64,000 nt of DNA from positions 149,850 through 213,849 of the forward strand of contig NZ_JBGCCH010000015.1 in assembly GCF_041261205.1 (NCBI RefSeq). Direction: 5' to 3'. Shown here one piece after another: positions 8,809-16,840 of the stretch. Numbering within the stretch: the first letter of the stretch is position 1; the number at the start of each line of letters is the position of its first letter. Origin of the DNA: Catenulispora sp. MAP5-51 (GTDB lineage: Bacteria; Actinomycetota; Actinomycetes; Streptomycetales; Catenulisporaceae). Under the pieces are notes generated by a model. It worked only from the letters and a program-made list of their open reading frames with translations, made no database searches and was not told the origin of the DNA. Position numbers and translations under genes: made by a program.

Positions 8809-11427
8809 ATGTCCAACGTCTTTCCACCATCGCCCTGCGGAGCTGGGGCGGATACCCTTCAGGCGCACAAGCTGTCGAAGGACGCGCACCCCGGGAGGAG
8901 CGCGGCGGACCAGAGTCGGGATGGCGACGTGGACGAGGCCCAGAGCGCTCCGCCGGATCCGCGCGCGCTGCTGGCCGCCGAGTTGCTGGCGGTGCAGGAG
9001 GCCACGGGGCTCAGCCTCAAGGAGTTGGAACGGGTCACGCACGTCAGCGACTCGTCCTTGTCCCGTTACCTGGCCGGCCGCTCGGTGCCGCCGTGGACGG
9101 TGGTGCAGGCGATGAGCCGTCTGGCCCGCCGAGATCCCGACGGACTGCGCACAGCGTGGGCGGCGGCACGCGGCGCGCGGCTGAACGTCCCGCGTGGTGC
9201 CGCCGGTGTCGGCGGCGGCGTCGGCGGTCGCGGTGGCGGCGTCGGTGGTGCGGCCGCGTGGGAGCGCGACGACCTCCCGCGCGCCCCCCTCGGCTTCGTC
9301 GGACGCGGTCCGGAACTGGCGACGCTGGTGACGACGCCCGGGGTCTGGGTCGTGGACGGCATGGCGGGGGTCGGCAAGAGCACGCTGGCGGTCCGTGCCG
9401 CGCGGACCCTGGCCGAGGCCGAGCGTCGCAGAACCCTGTATCTCGACCTCCACGGCCACACCTCGCACCGTGCGCCAATGGCGCCGAGTGACGCGCTGGC
9501 GGCGCTGCTGACCGCGATCGGCGTGCCGGACAAACGTATTCCGGAGGATCCGGACCTGCGAGCGGCGCTGTGGCGGGGCGAGGCGGCGCGGCGGACGCCG
9601 GTGGTCGTGCTCGACGACGCCATGGACTCCGCGCAGGTGCGTCCGCTGCTGCCGGGGGCGGCGGACGCCGTGGTCCTGGTGACGAGCCGGCGGCGGTTGC
9701 TGTCGCTGGATGGCGCGCGGTCGCTGACGCTGGCGGTGCCCTCGCTGCCGGAGTGCCGCGAGTTGGTGGACGTGATCGCCGGGCCGCAGCGCCGGGCGGC
9801 CGAACCGGAGGCCGTGGACGCGATCATCGAGGCGTGCGGCCGCCTGCCGCTGGCGGTGCAGTTGTGCGCGGCGCGGCTGCGGCACCGGCCGGCGTGGAGC
9901 GCGGCCTTCCTGGCCGAGCGGCTGCGCCGCGAGAATCGGCGGCGCCGCGAACTGGCGGCGGACGGCGGCGGCGTGGACGCGGCACTGGCGTTGTCAGTGG
10001 CGCACCTGACGGACACCGAGCGCTCGGGGTTCGCACTACTGGGATCGCTGCCGGGTCCGGAGTTCGACGCGTACGCCGCCGCCGCGCTGCTCGACGCGCA
10101 TCCGGCCGACGCCGAGGATCTGTCGCAGACGCTGGTGGACGCGCACTTGCTCGACGAGTCGGCGGCCGGGCGCTACCGGCTGCACGACCTGACGCGCGAC
10201 CACGCCCGGGCCATGGGGGAACCGGCGCGCGCGGCGGCCGAGCGGCGTCTTGTGGACTACTACATCGCCGCGGCGGCCGCGGCCTCGACGGCGTTCGATC
10301 CGTACGGCGCGAGCCGGATCGGCCTGATCCAGCCGGCCCTGCCCGACGGCCGGCTGCCGGAATTCGTGGACGCCGCAGAAGGCGGAGCCTGGTTCGAGGA
10401 GAACCTGCCGACCCTGATCCACCTGTCCGGGACCGCCCTCGACGAACGATCGCTGGCACTGCTCCGCAACAGCGTGTGCTTCCTCTGGACGAGCAGCCGG
10501 CCCGCCGCCATGACCGCACTGGGCCGCCTCGCCCGGACCGGCACCCGCTCCCCCGGCATGGAACAAGACCACGCCTGGGCCGCGCGCATGCTGGGCATCG
10601 CATCCCAGATCGCGGGCCGCCCCGAGGAAGCCATCGAGCACTACGAGACCGCGCTGATCGGTGCCGGGGACGCCCTGCGCGCCACCCTGATCGGCGCCTT
10701 GGCCCTCACCGCCACATCCCTGTGGCGCCTGGCCGACGCCCGCAAATACGGCGAACAGGCTGTGGCCTACTTCCGCGCCAACCCCGACCTCCACCACCTG
10801 GGCCTGGCCCTGACGAACCTGGGCGAGATCGCCAACCGCCAACACCACCCGGAAGAAGCCATCGCCCTGGCCACCGAAGCCCTCGCCCTCTTCGAGCGCG
10901 GCGGCTACGAAACCGGACGCAGCGCGGCCCTGATCGTCCTCGGCGACGCGAAGCGCGCCACCAACCGCCCCCACCAAGCACTGGACCACTACCGGGCCGC
11001 ACTCCACGCGGCCGAGGAACAGGGTTACCTCGACGGCACCGGCCGCTCCCTCCAGGGCCTGGCCATCAGCCACCGCGACCTGGCCGACTTCACCCAAGCC
11101 CTGCGCTATCACGACCGTCTCGACAAACTCCTCACCGACGTCGACATCGCCCACGCCGACATCCCGGAATCCCTGAACGAACGCGCCCGCACCGAACTCG
11201 CCGCCGGCCGGGACGAGGAGGCCGAAGCATCCGCCGAGCGCGCCCTGACCCTCGCCCTGGAACTCCACAACCCGTACGAGGAAGCTCGCGCGTCAATGCT
11301 CCTCGCGAAGTTCGCGACGCTGCACGACCAGCCGGACAGGGCGCAGGAGCTGACGCGCCGGGCGAAGGAGATCTGGGCGGCGCTCGGGATCTCGGCTCGG
11401 GGTGGAGCGTCGGAATCAGAGGCCTGA
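8809..11427 (+). CDS. XRE-HTH / NB-ARC / TPR signal-transduction ATPase (STAND regulator)
   Basis: Up to 872 residues. Order of parts: XRE-type helix-turn-helix about 53-104 (LSLKELERVTHVSDSSLSRY), a Gly-rich hinge about 130-148, an NB-ARC ATPase with Walker A GMAGVGKST near 185, Walker B VVVLDDA near 265 and GRLPLA near 344, a winged-helix part, then TPR-like helical repeats about 585-850. This is the AfsR-like layout without the SARP domain, with an XRE domain in its place. It probably binds DNA and switches on ligand and ATP binding. The start is uncertain: ATG 8809 has no clear ribosome site and GTG 8929 is an alternative. It opens the accessory island. Confidence 0.88.
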   Translation: MSNVFPPSPCGAGADTLQAHKLSKDAHPGRSAADQSRDGDVDEAQSAPPDPRALLAAELLAVQEATGLSLKELERVTHVSDSSLSRYLAGRSVPPWTVVQAMSRLARRDPDGLRTAWAAARGARLNVPRGAAGVGGGVGGRGGGVGGAAAWERDDLPRAPLGFVGRGPELATLVTTPGVWVVDGMAGVGKSTLAVRAARTLAEAERRRTLYLDLHGHTSHRAPMAPSDALAALLTAIGVPDKRIPEDPDLRAALWRGEAARRTPVVVLDDAMDSAQVRPLLPGAADAVVLVTSRRRLLSLDGARSLTLAVPSLPECRELVDVIAGPQRRAAEPEAVDAIIEACGRLPLAVQLCAARLRHRPAWSAAFLAERLRRENRRRRELAADGGGVDAALALSVAHLTDTERSGFALLGSLPGPEFDAYAAAALLDAHPADAEDLSQTLVDAHLLDESAAGRYRLHDLTRDHARAMGEPARAAAERRLVDYYIAAAAAASTAFDPYGASRIGLIQPALPDGRLPEFVDAAEGGAWFEENLPTLIHLSGTALDERSLALLRNSVCFLWTSSRPAAMTALGRLARTGTRSPGMEQDHAWAARMLGIASQIAGRPEEAIEHYETALIGAGDALRATLIGALALTATSLWRLADARKYGEQAVAYFRANPDLHHLGLALTNLGEIANRQHHPEEAIALATEALALFERGGYETGRSAALIVLGDAKRATNRPHQALDHYRAALHAAEEQGYLDGTGRSLQGLAISHRDLADFTQALRYHDRLDKLLTDVDIAHADIPESLNERARTELAAGRDEEAEASAERALTLALELHNPYEEARASMLLAKFATLHDQPDRAQELTRRAKEIWAALGISARGGASESEA

Positions 11428-11461
11428 GGCGGGGGGCCAACGCGACCGGCGACCGGCGATC

Positions 11462-11477
11462 CGCCACGTCAGTGGCG
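11462..11477 (+). terminator. short hairpin after the NB-ARC gene
   Basis: cgccac/gtggcg stem with loop gtca, 35 bp after the regulator's stop codon. Weak, no T-tract; a possible terminator in the 107-bp gap before the convergent LysR fragment. Confidence 0.35.
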
Positions 11478-11534
11478 CATCCCCAGCCGCCGGCCCTCAG
11501 CCCTCCCCACCTCCGGGCTGCTGTCCCCCGCCCC

Positions 11535-11804
11535 TCAAGCGATCCGGCGCACCTCGGCCACCAGCGCGTCGAGCTCCGCGGTGACCGAGGCGGCGCCGGC
11601 CGCGAGGCGTTCCCCCGCCGCGGTCAGGGTGACGCCGCGGGAGCCGCGCAGCAGGAGTGGGACTCCGAGGGTCTTCTCCAGTTGGCGGATCTGCTCTGAG
11701 AGCGTCTGCTGGGACATGAACAGGCGGCGGGCCGCGCCGCTGATGCTGCGCTCGCGGGCCACGGCCAGGAAGGACCTGAGCAGGCGCACGTCGGGCGTTT
11801 GCAT
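11535..11804 (-). pseudogene. LysR-type regulator reduced to its DNA-binding end
   Basis: 89 residues. The winged helix-turn-helix of LysR regulators is intact (LLRSFLAVARERSISGAARR, then LFMSQQTLSEQIRQLEKTLG, then LTAAGERL), followed by the start of the linker helix, and then TGA. The ligand-binding domain of about 200 residues is missing, and the sequence beyond the stop does not continue it in any frame. It may be a decayed remnant or a deliberate mini-regulator able to occupy a site without sensing. It lies 36 bp downstream of the DUF6528-like gene on the same strand. Confidence 0.7.
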
Positions 11805-11840
11805 GGCAGGTCGTCCGTCAGGGGCTGTCGGTGGCGATCA

Positions 11841-12809
11841 TCAGTGATAGCCGACAGCGTGGAGGCGGGCTTTGTAGAACTCCGCTCCGTAGGACAGGCC
11901 CCGGGTGAAGGAGGTCGCGCCTGCCGCGTTGAAGAACTGCACGTCCGGGTTCACCCAGTTGCGGGTGTCGCCGTGGTAGGTCTTGCCGGTGCTCTGCACC
12001 CAGAAGGCCTCGCCGGAGGAGTGCTGGCTGAAGGACTTCACCGCGTGGTTGGCGTGGACCGTGCTCACCGCGTGGGTGGTCTTGTTGATGGAGACCACCG
12101 CGGTGCTGTGGCTGACCAGCAGGATTCCGCTGTCCTTGTACGAGGCGTCCAGGCTGTGGCCGAGGTTGCTCGCGCCGATCGAGACGTCGACCCCGCCGGT
12201 CAGGCGGGTGTCGCGATAGGTGCCGCTGACCGCGTAGGAGGTCGCCTTGCCCTGGCCGACCGCCCAGAGGCGGCTGTGGACGTCGTCGTAACACAGGCCG
12301 TGCGCGCCGGGGAAGCTGATGGTCTGCACCAGGGCCAGCGTGCTCGGGTCGCTGATCGCGGTCGGCCCGTAGACGTGCAGGTAGCCGCCGGAGGAGGCGG
12401 CGACGACGGCGCCGATGTTCGGGATCCGCTCGATCGCGTGCGGGTTGGAGCCCGGGGTGGCGTGCCACAACAGGCTGCCGGTGCCCTGGGTGCCCGAGGC
12501 GTTCTTGTCGATGATCCCGACGTTGCCCCCGGAGGCCGCGACCAGTGCCACCTCGCCGAACTGCGCGGTGCTGCGGAACTTCACGTCCGACAGGTTCGAC
12601 CAGTCGCCCCCGCCCGGCGACCACACCCACTGCGGCGAGGTCCAGCCCGCCGCCGAGGAGTAGATCTGTATCTGGTTCCGGTACTGCTCGCACACAGCGA
12701 CGTCGTAGCTCGCGGCGGCCTGGGCCGACCCCTCGGCCGACCACATCGTGGCCGGCACGGCCACGGCCGCCGCCGCCCCCGCGAGCAGAGTCCTTCTGCT
12801 GAGTTGCAT
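11841..12809 (-). CDS. Tat-exported DUF6528-like beta-propeller protein
   Basis: 322 residues. The N-terminus has a twin-arginine signal (SRRTLLAGAAAAVAVP, residues 4-19) with cleavage likely after SAQA. The mature part carries repeated beta-strand units (YDVAVCEQYRNQIQIY, SPGGGDWSNLSDVKFR, HAIERIPNIGAVVAAS, FPGAHGLCYDD, VQFFNAAG, EFYKARL) characteristic of the family I know as DUF6528, likely a propeller fold; no activity is established. GGGAG six bases ahead of ATG 12809 favours this start over an in-frame GTG at 12821. A hairpin (11824-11831 with 11851-11858) spans its stop codon. Confidence 0.8.
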   Translation of the reverse strand: MQLSRRTLLAGAAAAVAVPATMWSAEGSAQAAASYDVAVCEQYRNQIQIYSSAAGWTSPQWVWSPGGGDWSNLSDVKFRSTAQFGEVALVAASGGNVGIIDKNASGTQGTGSLLWHATPGSNPHAIERIPNIGAVVAASSGGYLHVYGPTAISDPSTLALVQTISFPGAHGLCYDDVHSRLWAVGQGKATSYAVSGTYRDTRLTGGVDVSIGASNLGHSLDASYKDSGILLVSHSTAVVSINKTTHAVSTVHANHAVKSFSQHSSGEAFWVQSTGKTYHGDTRNWVNPDVQFFNAAGATSFTRGLSYGAEFYKARLHAVGYH

Positions 12810-12966
12810 CTTCGCTCCCACCGTGTGGAACCATCTCGGGTTCTGTTAGGGCAATATCCTGATTCACCACCCCGGCCGGAGCCAAGGAAGTGGGACGAAA
12901 ACGGGACGGGGACGAGGCAGCGCGACGGCCGCGGGAAACCCCGTCCCCGCGGCCGTCGGAGCTCCG

Positions 12967-13034
12967 GATCAGTGCGCTGTCAGGATCAGTGCGCTGTCAG
13001 GATCAGTGCACTGTCAGGATCAGTGCGCTGTCAG
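12967..13034. repeat. four tandem 17-bp repeats spanning a stop codon
   Basis: Units gatcagtgcgctgtcag at 12967, 12984, 13001 and 13018; the third has one change (g to a). Read on the minus strand, each unit carries the last codons and TGA of the large secreted-protein gene (Leu-Thr-Ala-His-stop plus two bases). Only the first copy on the minus strand (13018-13034) is used as the gene end; the other three lie in the 3' region. CAGTGCRCTG is nearly palindromic, so small hairpins are possible. Confidence 0.95.
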
Positions 13035-16000
13035 GCTCTGCCACACGACGAGCCCGGCACTGCTGACCACGACCAGATTGCCGGTCGCCAGCAGCTGCAG
13101 CGACTCCCCCGTCCCGGACGTCCCGGCGGACCACGTCACCGTCCCACCGGTGGCCTTGCTGTAGACCGCGAGGTTCCCGTCGGTCCCCAGGACCAGGTAC
13201 GCGGCGGGGTTCCCGCCGGTGCCGAACGTCTTGAGCACCGTGCCGGTCGCGGTGTCCGTCAGGCTGAGCACACCGTCGTCCAGCCGCACCGTGGTCTTGG
13301 CGTTGGACCACGCCGCGCCGTTCGCGTGCAGGGTCTGCCCCTCGGCGACGGTGATCGACCCGGAAGCCGTACCGGTGTCGCCGATGGCCTGCGGATCTCC
13401 AAAGGTCGCCAGCCCGCTGGAAGCCGCCCCGCCGGCCCAGTCGTCCACGATGCCGTCCCCGGTCACGGCGATCACGTCCGGCTGTCCGGTCCCGTGCAGA
13501 TCGGCGGTGTAGACCGCCGGGTACTGCGCGCCGGGAATCGCAGTGACCTGAGTCCCCGTCGGCGTGACGCCCGCCGGGACGCTCAGCACCGTCCCGGACG
13601 CACCGGTCGGCGTGCCGAGGTTCACCGGGTAGCCGGCCGCGTCGAAGGTGATCGGGTACTGCCGCAGCGTCCCGGAGGCGTCCCGCGTCCAGATCACGTG
13701 CTGCCCGCCGACGACGCCCGGACCGAGCACCGTCACGCCGTCCCAGCCGCTCGTGCCCAGCTGGATCGCCGTCCCGACGAAGTCCTGCATCGTCTGCCCC
13801 TGGTAGTACCACAGGGCGCCGTTCTCCACGGTGAGCAAGCCCGGCGCGCCGTTGTCGATCCCGGCCACCGGGTCGCCGGCGTACAGGTCGCCCGGCGCCA
13901 CGACCTGGGTCACCGTGCTCCAGTCCGTGTCGTCGTACCCCGCGCAGGAGCCGGTCGACGTCGTGAAGCACGCGGTGGTCGTGCTCGCGTCCCCGGCCGA
14001 GCTGTCGTTCTCCTCGTCGGAGAGCACGCCGGCCTTGGTGACGTTCACGACGTCCGCCGGGTCGGCGAAGTTGCCCCCGGTGGCGCTGCGGCTGTTCTTG
14101 TCCAGGTACAGGTTGTGGTTCGCGGTGTCGTAGGCCCACAGGTCGTCGACGGCGCCGTTGGTGAAGGACCCGTTGTGCGTGTACAGGTACGCCGACCACG
14201 GCGAGGTTCCGTCCGGACTGGTCGCCGGCGCCGCCAGCGGCACCGCCGCCGCGCCGGGACCGGCGTTCCCCGCGTACTCGACCAGGTTCCCGCCGCTGTC
14301 GGTGGCGACCAGGTCCGGCACGCCGTCACCGGAGACGTCCCCGGCGCTCACCTTCGCCGCCGGGTTCCAGGGAACGTAGAACGAGTAAGCACTCTGCGCC
14401 GAAACGTTCCCGGCGTTGTCCGTGGCCTGCGAGTAGAGCGTGTGCACGCCCCACTGCGGCGTGGTGAAGCTCAGCGTCGCAGAGCCCGAAGTCGCCGCCG
14501 CGAACGTCGCGCCGGAGGCCGGGACCGGGGTGTCGAAGGAGTAGTCGAAGCCGCGCAGCCCGGACGCCGTCCCGGCAGCCGGCGCGGGGTCGGTCGAAGC
14601 CAGGGTGAGGCTGCCGGCCTGGCCGGTGGTGAGCGTCGGCGTCTGCCCGCTGTCCAGCGACGGGAAGCTCGCCGAGGTGGTCGCCGGATCGTCCGGCGCG
14701 GTCTTGTCGACCCGGAACGCGCACGTCCCGGTCTGCGCCGACGACAAGTACTGGTCGGAGGTGTGCAGCGACCAGTCGTACTCGTTGCCGTCGGCCAGCG
14801 TCGGCGTGTTCACGCTGACTGTGCCGCCGTTCTTGACGTACCCGGAGGAGTTCGTCGTGGTCTTGACGCCCGTGGTCGCGTCGGTGATCGAGTAGATCCC
14901 GTACATCTCCGCCGCGGCGACGGAACTGGCCGCCTTCGCGGACAGCGTCGCGACCGTCTTGCCGCCGAGGTTCGTGATCCCGAGCCAGCCCGGCGCCGAC
15001 GTGCTGCCGCACGGCGCCGCGGTCCCGCCGGTCAGGACCGGGGTCGGGGAGGCGGTCAGGGCGCTCGGCGTGCCGGGCGTGAGGTCGTAGGTGGTGACCA
15101 GCACCGCGGTGGACCGGTTGAACCGCTCCAGGCTGCTGCTGGCGCTCTCATAGCCGTACAGCCCGACGCTCAGACTGCCCACGCCCTGCGAGGCGAAGTA
15201 CGAGATCGGACCGGTGATCGAGAAGTCGACCGGCACGCCGCCGCCGCACTGCGTGCCCAGGGAGTTCCCGTTCGTCTTCACGCTGCGCGTGGACATCGGG
15301 TTCGGGACCGAGGCGTTGCTGTCGCGGGCCGGCTGGTTGCCGTAGTCCGTGCTGCTCCCGAACGGACCGGTCCAGGCCAGGGCGACCGTGTACGTGGCCT
15401 GGCCGCAGCTGTCGTAGGCCGAGTAGTCCGAGGTGATCTTGAAGTCGGAGGTGAGCACATGCGTGCTCTTCGACAGTCCCGACAGGCTCAGCAACAGCAG
15501 GCTGCGCTCGATGCCGATACAGCCGGAGAACTCGTTGTAGCCCACGCCCAGATCGGTGATCGTGTTGTAGTTCGACGTGCCCGAGCAGCCGGACTGGACC
15601 TCGTCGGAGTCCAGGATCCCGGGCGAGGTGCTCGGCGCGCTCCAGGTCGGGTCGACGTAGAGCGGATACGCCGGGGCGGCGGAACCGGACCCGGAACCCG
15701 AAGCGGATGACAACCGCGAGAAGTCGGAGTCCAAAGCGATGCCGGTCGCGGTCGGCGTCGCCTTCAGCGCCGCGCTGTGCGCACGCCGGCCCGGACCGGA
15801 CGCGCTGGACACCGGAGCGTCGGTGGCCAGCGGATCGGTGTCGGCACCGGCGGTTCGGGGCGCGGTGGCCGTCGCCGAGTCCCACATCGCGGCGGTCGGC
15901 GCGGACATGATCGCCGCCCCGGTCACGCTGTCCACGGCGTGCAGTTTGCCGCCCGGATCGGCCTGCAGGCGCAAGCCGGTCAGGCTGGTCTGGAACGACA

Positions 16001-16670
16001 GGTGCGCGGCCCGCGCCGCGGCTGCCGCGTCGTGGACGGTGAAGACCTCGCTGAACCCGCCTTCCCGGTCCACGGTCACGGTCAGGTCGATGCCCGGGTA
16101 GATCTCCGCATAGGTCGCGCTCGCGCCGTTCAGCGCCGGAGCCGGGAGGGCGACCGGCAAGGACAGCGCCATCGCGTGTCCGGCGTGGTCCGCGACCCGG
16201 ATGACCGGGCCGGAGCCGCCGCCGGACAGCGTGAGGCTGTCCGCCGTCGCGACCGGGCTCAGCGTGCCGTCGGCGGCGCGCCGCAGCGTGGGATCCAGTG
16301 CGACCCAGTGCCCGGCGGCGTCCTTCGTCCTGGCCGGTTCGGTATCGGTGGCCACGGTGTAGGTGCCGTCTGCGTTCGCGGTCGTGGTGGAGGTCTCGGT
16401 CGTCAGGGCCCCGACGGCGACGGCTTTGCCGGAGACGCGCGCCTGGAGCGAGGCGGCGGCCAGCGGATCGGCGGCGGCCGCGGCGCCGTGGGGGGTGGCC
16501 GCGGTCGACGAGGGTCCGGTACCGCCGGCCGCCGGCCCGGCGAAGGGCATGCCGGTACCGGCTGCGGCGACGCTCGGCATCGCCACCGCGGCGGAACAGA
16601 CCGCCGCGGTGACCAGGCTTGCCAACCGGCGCCGGGGTTTGCTTGCATGAGGGGCGGAGCGAGTCAGCAC
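13020..16670 (-). CDS. large secreted protein with integrin-like repeats and C-terminal bulb-type lectin domain
   Basis: 1216 residues. GTG 16670 is chosen because AGGAG lies eight bases upstream and it opens a clean signal peptide (basic SKPRRRLASLVTAAVCSAAV, then MPSVAAAG). After a low-complexity stretch comes the N-terminal module of DNRLRE/RHS-partner proteins (YAEIYPGIDLTVTVDREGGFSEVF), a beta-rich region, Ig-like domains about 520-760 with DKTAPDDPATTSASFP, FG-GAP-like motif AGDVSGDGVPDLVATDSGG near 780 and again about 1060, and a B-lectin fold about 1100-1216 (LHANGAAW, YLVLGTDGNLAVYS, LVVWQS). It should be exported and bind carbohydrate. Divergent from the RHS gene; the two likely act together at the cell surface. 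The 3' end lies in the 17-bp tandem repeat. Confidence 0.85.
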   Translation of the reverse strand: MLTRSAPHASKPRRRLASLVTAAVCSAAVAMPSVAAAGTGMPFAGPAAGGTGPSSTAATPHGAAAAADPLAAASLQARVSGKAVAVGALTTETSTTTANADGTYTVATDTEPARTKDAAGHWVALDPTLRRAADGTLSPVATADSLTLSGGGSGPVIRVADHAGHAMALSLPVALPAPALNGASATYAEIYPGIDLTVTVDREGGFSEVFTVHDAAAAARAAHLSFQTSLTGLRLQADPGGKLHAVDSVTGAAIMSAPTAAMWDSATATAPRTAGADTDPLATDAPVSSASGPGRRAHSAALKATPTATGIALDSDFSRLSSASGSGSGSAAPAYPLYVDPTWSAPSTSPGILDSDEVQSGCSGTSNYNTITDLGVGYNEFSGCIGIERSLLLLSLSGLSKSTHVLTSDFKITSDYSAYDSCGQATYTVALAWTGPFGSSTDYGNQPARDSNASVPNPMSTRSVKTNGNSLGTQCGGGVPVDFSITGPISYFASQGVGSLSVGLYGYESASSSLERFNRSTAVLVTTYDLTPGTPSALTASPTPVLTGGTAAPCGSTSAPGWLGITNLGGKTVATLSAKAASSVAAAEMYGIYSITDATTGVKTTTNSSGYVKNGGTVSVNTPTLADGNEYDWSLHTSDQYLSSAQTGTCAFRVDKTAPDDPATTSASFPSLDSGQTPTLTTGQAGSLTLASTDPAPAAGTASGLRGFDYSFDTPVPASGATFAAATSGSATLSFTTPQWGVHTLYSQATDNAGNVSAQSAYSFYVPWNPAAKVSAGDVSGDGVPDLVATDSGGNLVEYAGNAGPGAAAVPLAAPATSPDGTSPWSAYLYTHNGSFTNGAVDDLWAYDTANHNLYLDKNSRSATGGNFADPADVVNVTKAGVLSDEENDSSAGDASTTTACFTTSTGSCAGYDDTDWSTVTQVVAPGDLYAGDPVAGIDNGAPGLLTVENGALWYYQGQTMQDFVGTAIQLGTSGWDGVTVLGPGVVGGQHVIWTRDASGTLRQYPITFDAAGYPVNLGTPTGASGTVLSVPAGVTPTGTQVTAIPGAQYPAVYTADLHGTGQPDVIAVTGDGIVDDWAGGAASSGLATFGDPQAIGDTGTASGSITVAEGQTLHANGAAWSNAKTTVRLDDGVLSLTDTATGTVLKTFGTGGNPAAYLVLGTDGNLAVYSKATGGTVTWSAGTSGTGESLQLLATGNLVVVSSAGLVVWQSLTAH

Positions 16671-16840
16671 TCTAGTAACTCCTGGTCGGATGAGGTTGGG
16701 ACTTCCTCGGATCAGGCCTGGACGATAGTCAGCGCGCGCCTGGAGCCACCAGGAGTCGGGCCACAGAAAGATCCTGTGGCTGCCGCGCGAACCGATCGCC
16801 CGGGTCGTCCCCACCCCTTTTCCGAACCAGGGAGTGACCC
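16671..16840. promoter_or_regulatory. divergent promoter region of the two large secreted-protein genes
   Basis: This 170-bp gap must contain both promoters. An inverted repeat gccacag (16760-16766) / ctgtggc (16774-16780) lies near its middle and is a candidate operator. No clear -35/-10 pair is assigned. Confidence 0.5.

Noticed and set aside
12967..13034. CRISPR array at the 17-bp repeats
   Set aside because: Units are directly adjacent with no spacers, and no cas genes are nearby.
11799..15710. Long plus-strand open frame opposite the DUF6528 and lectin genes
   Set aside because: Low-complexity Arg/Gly/Val translation, opposite two well-supported genes with signal peptides.
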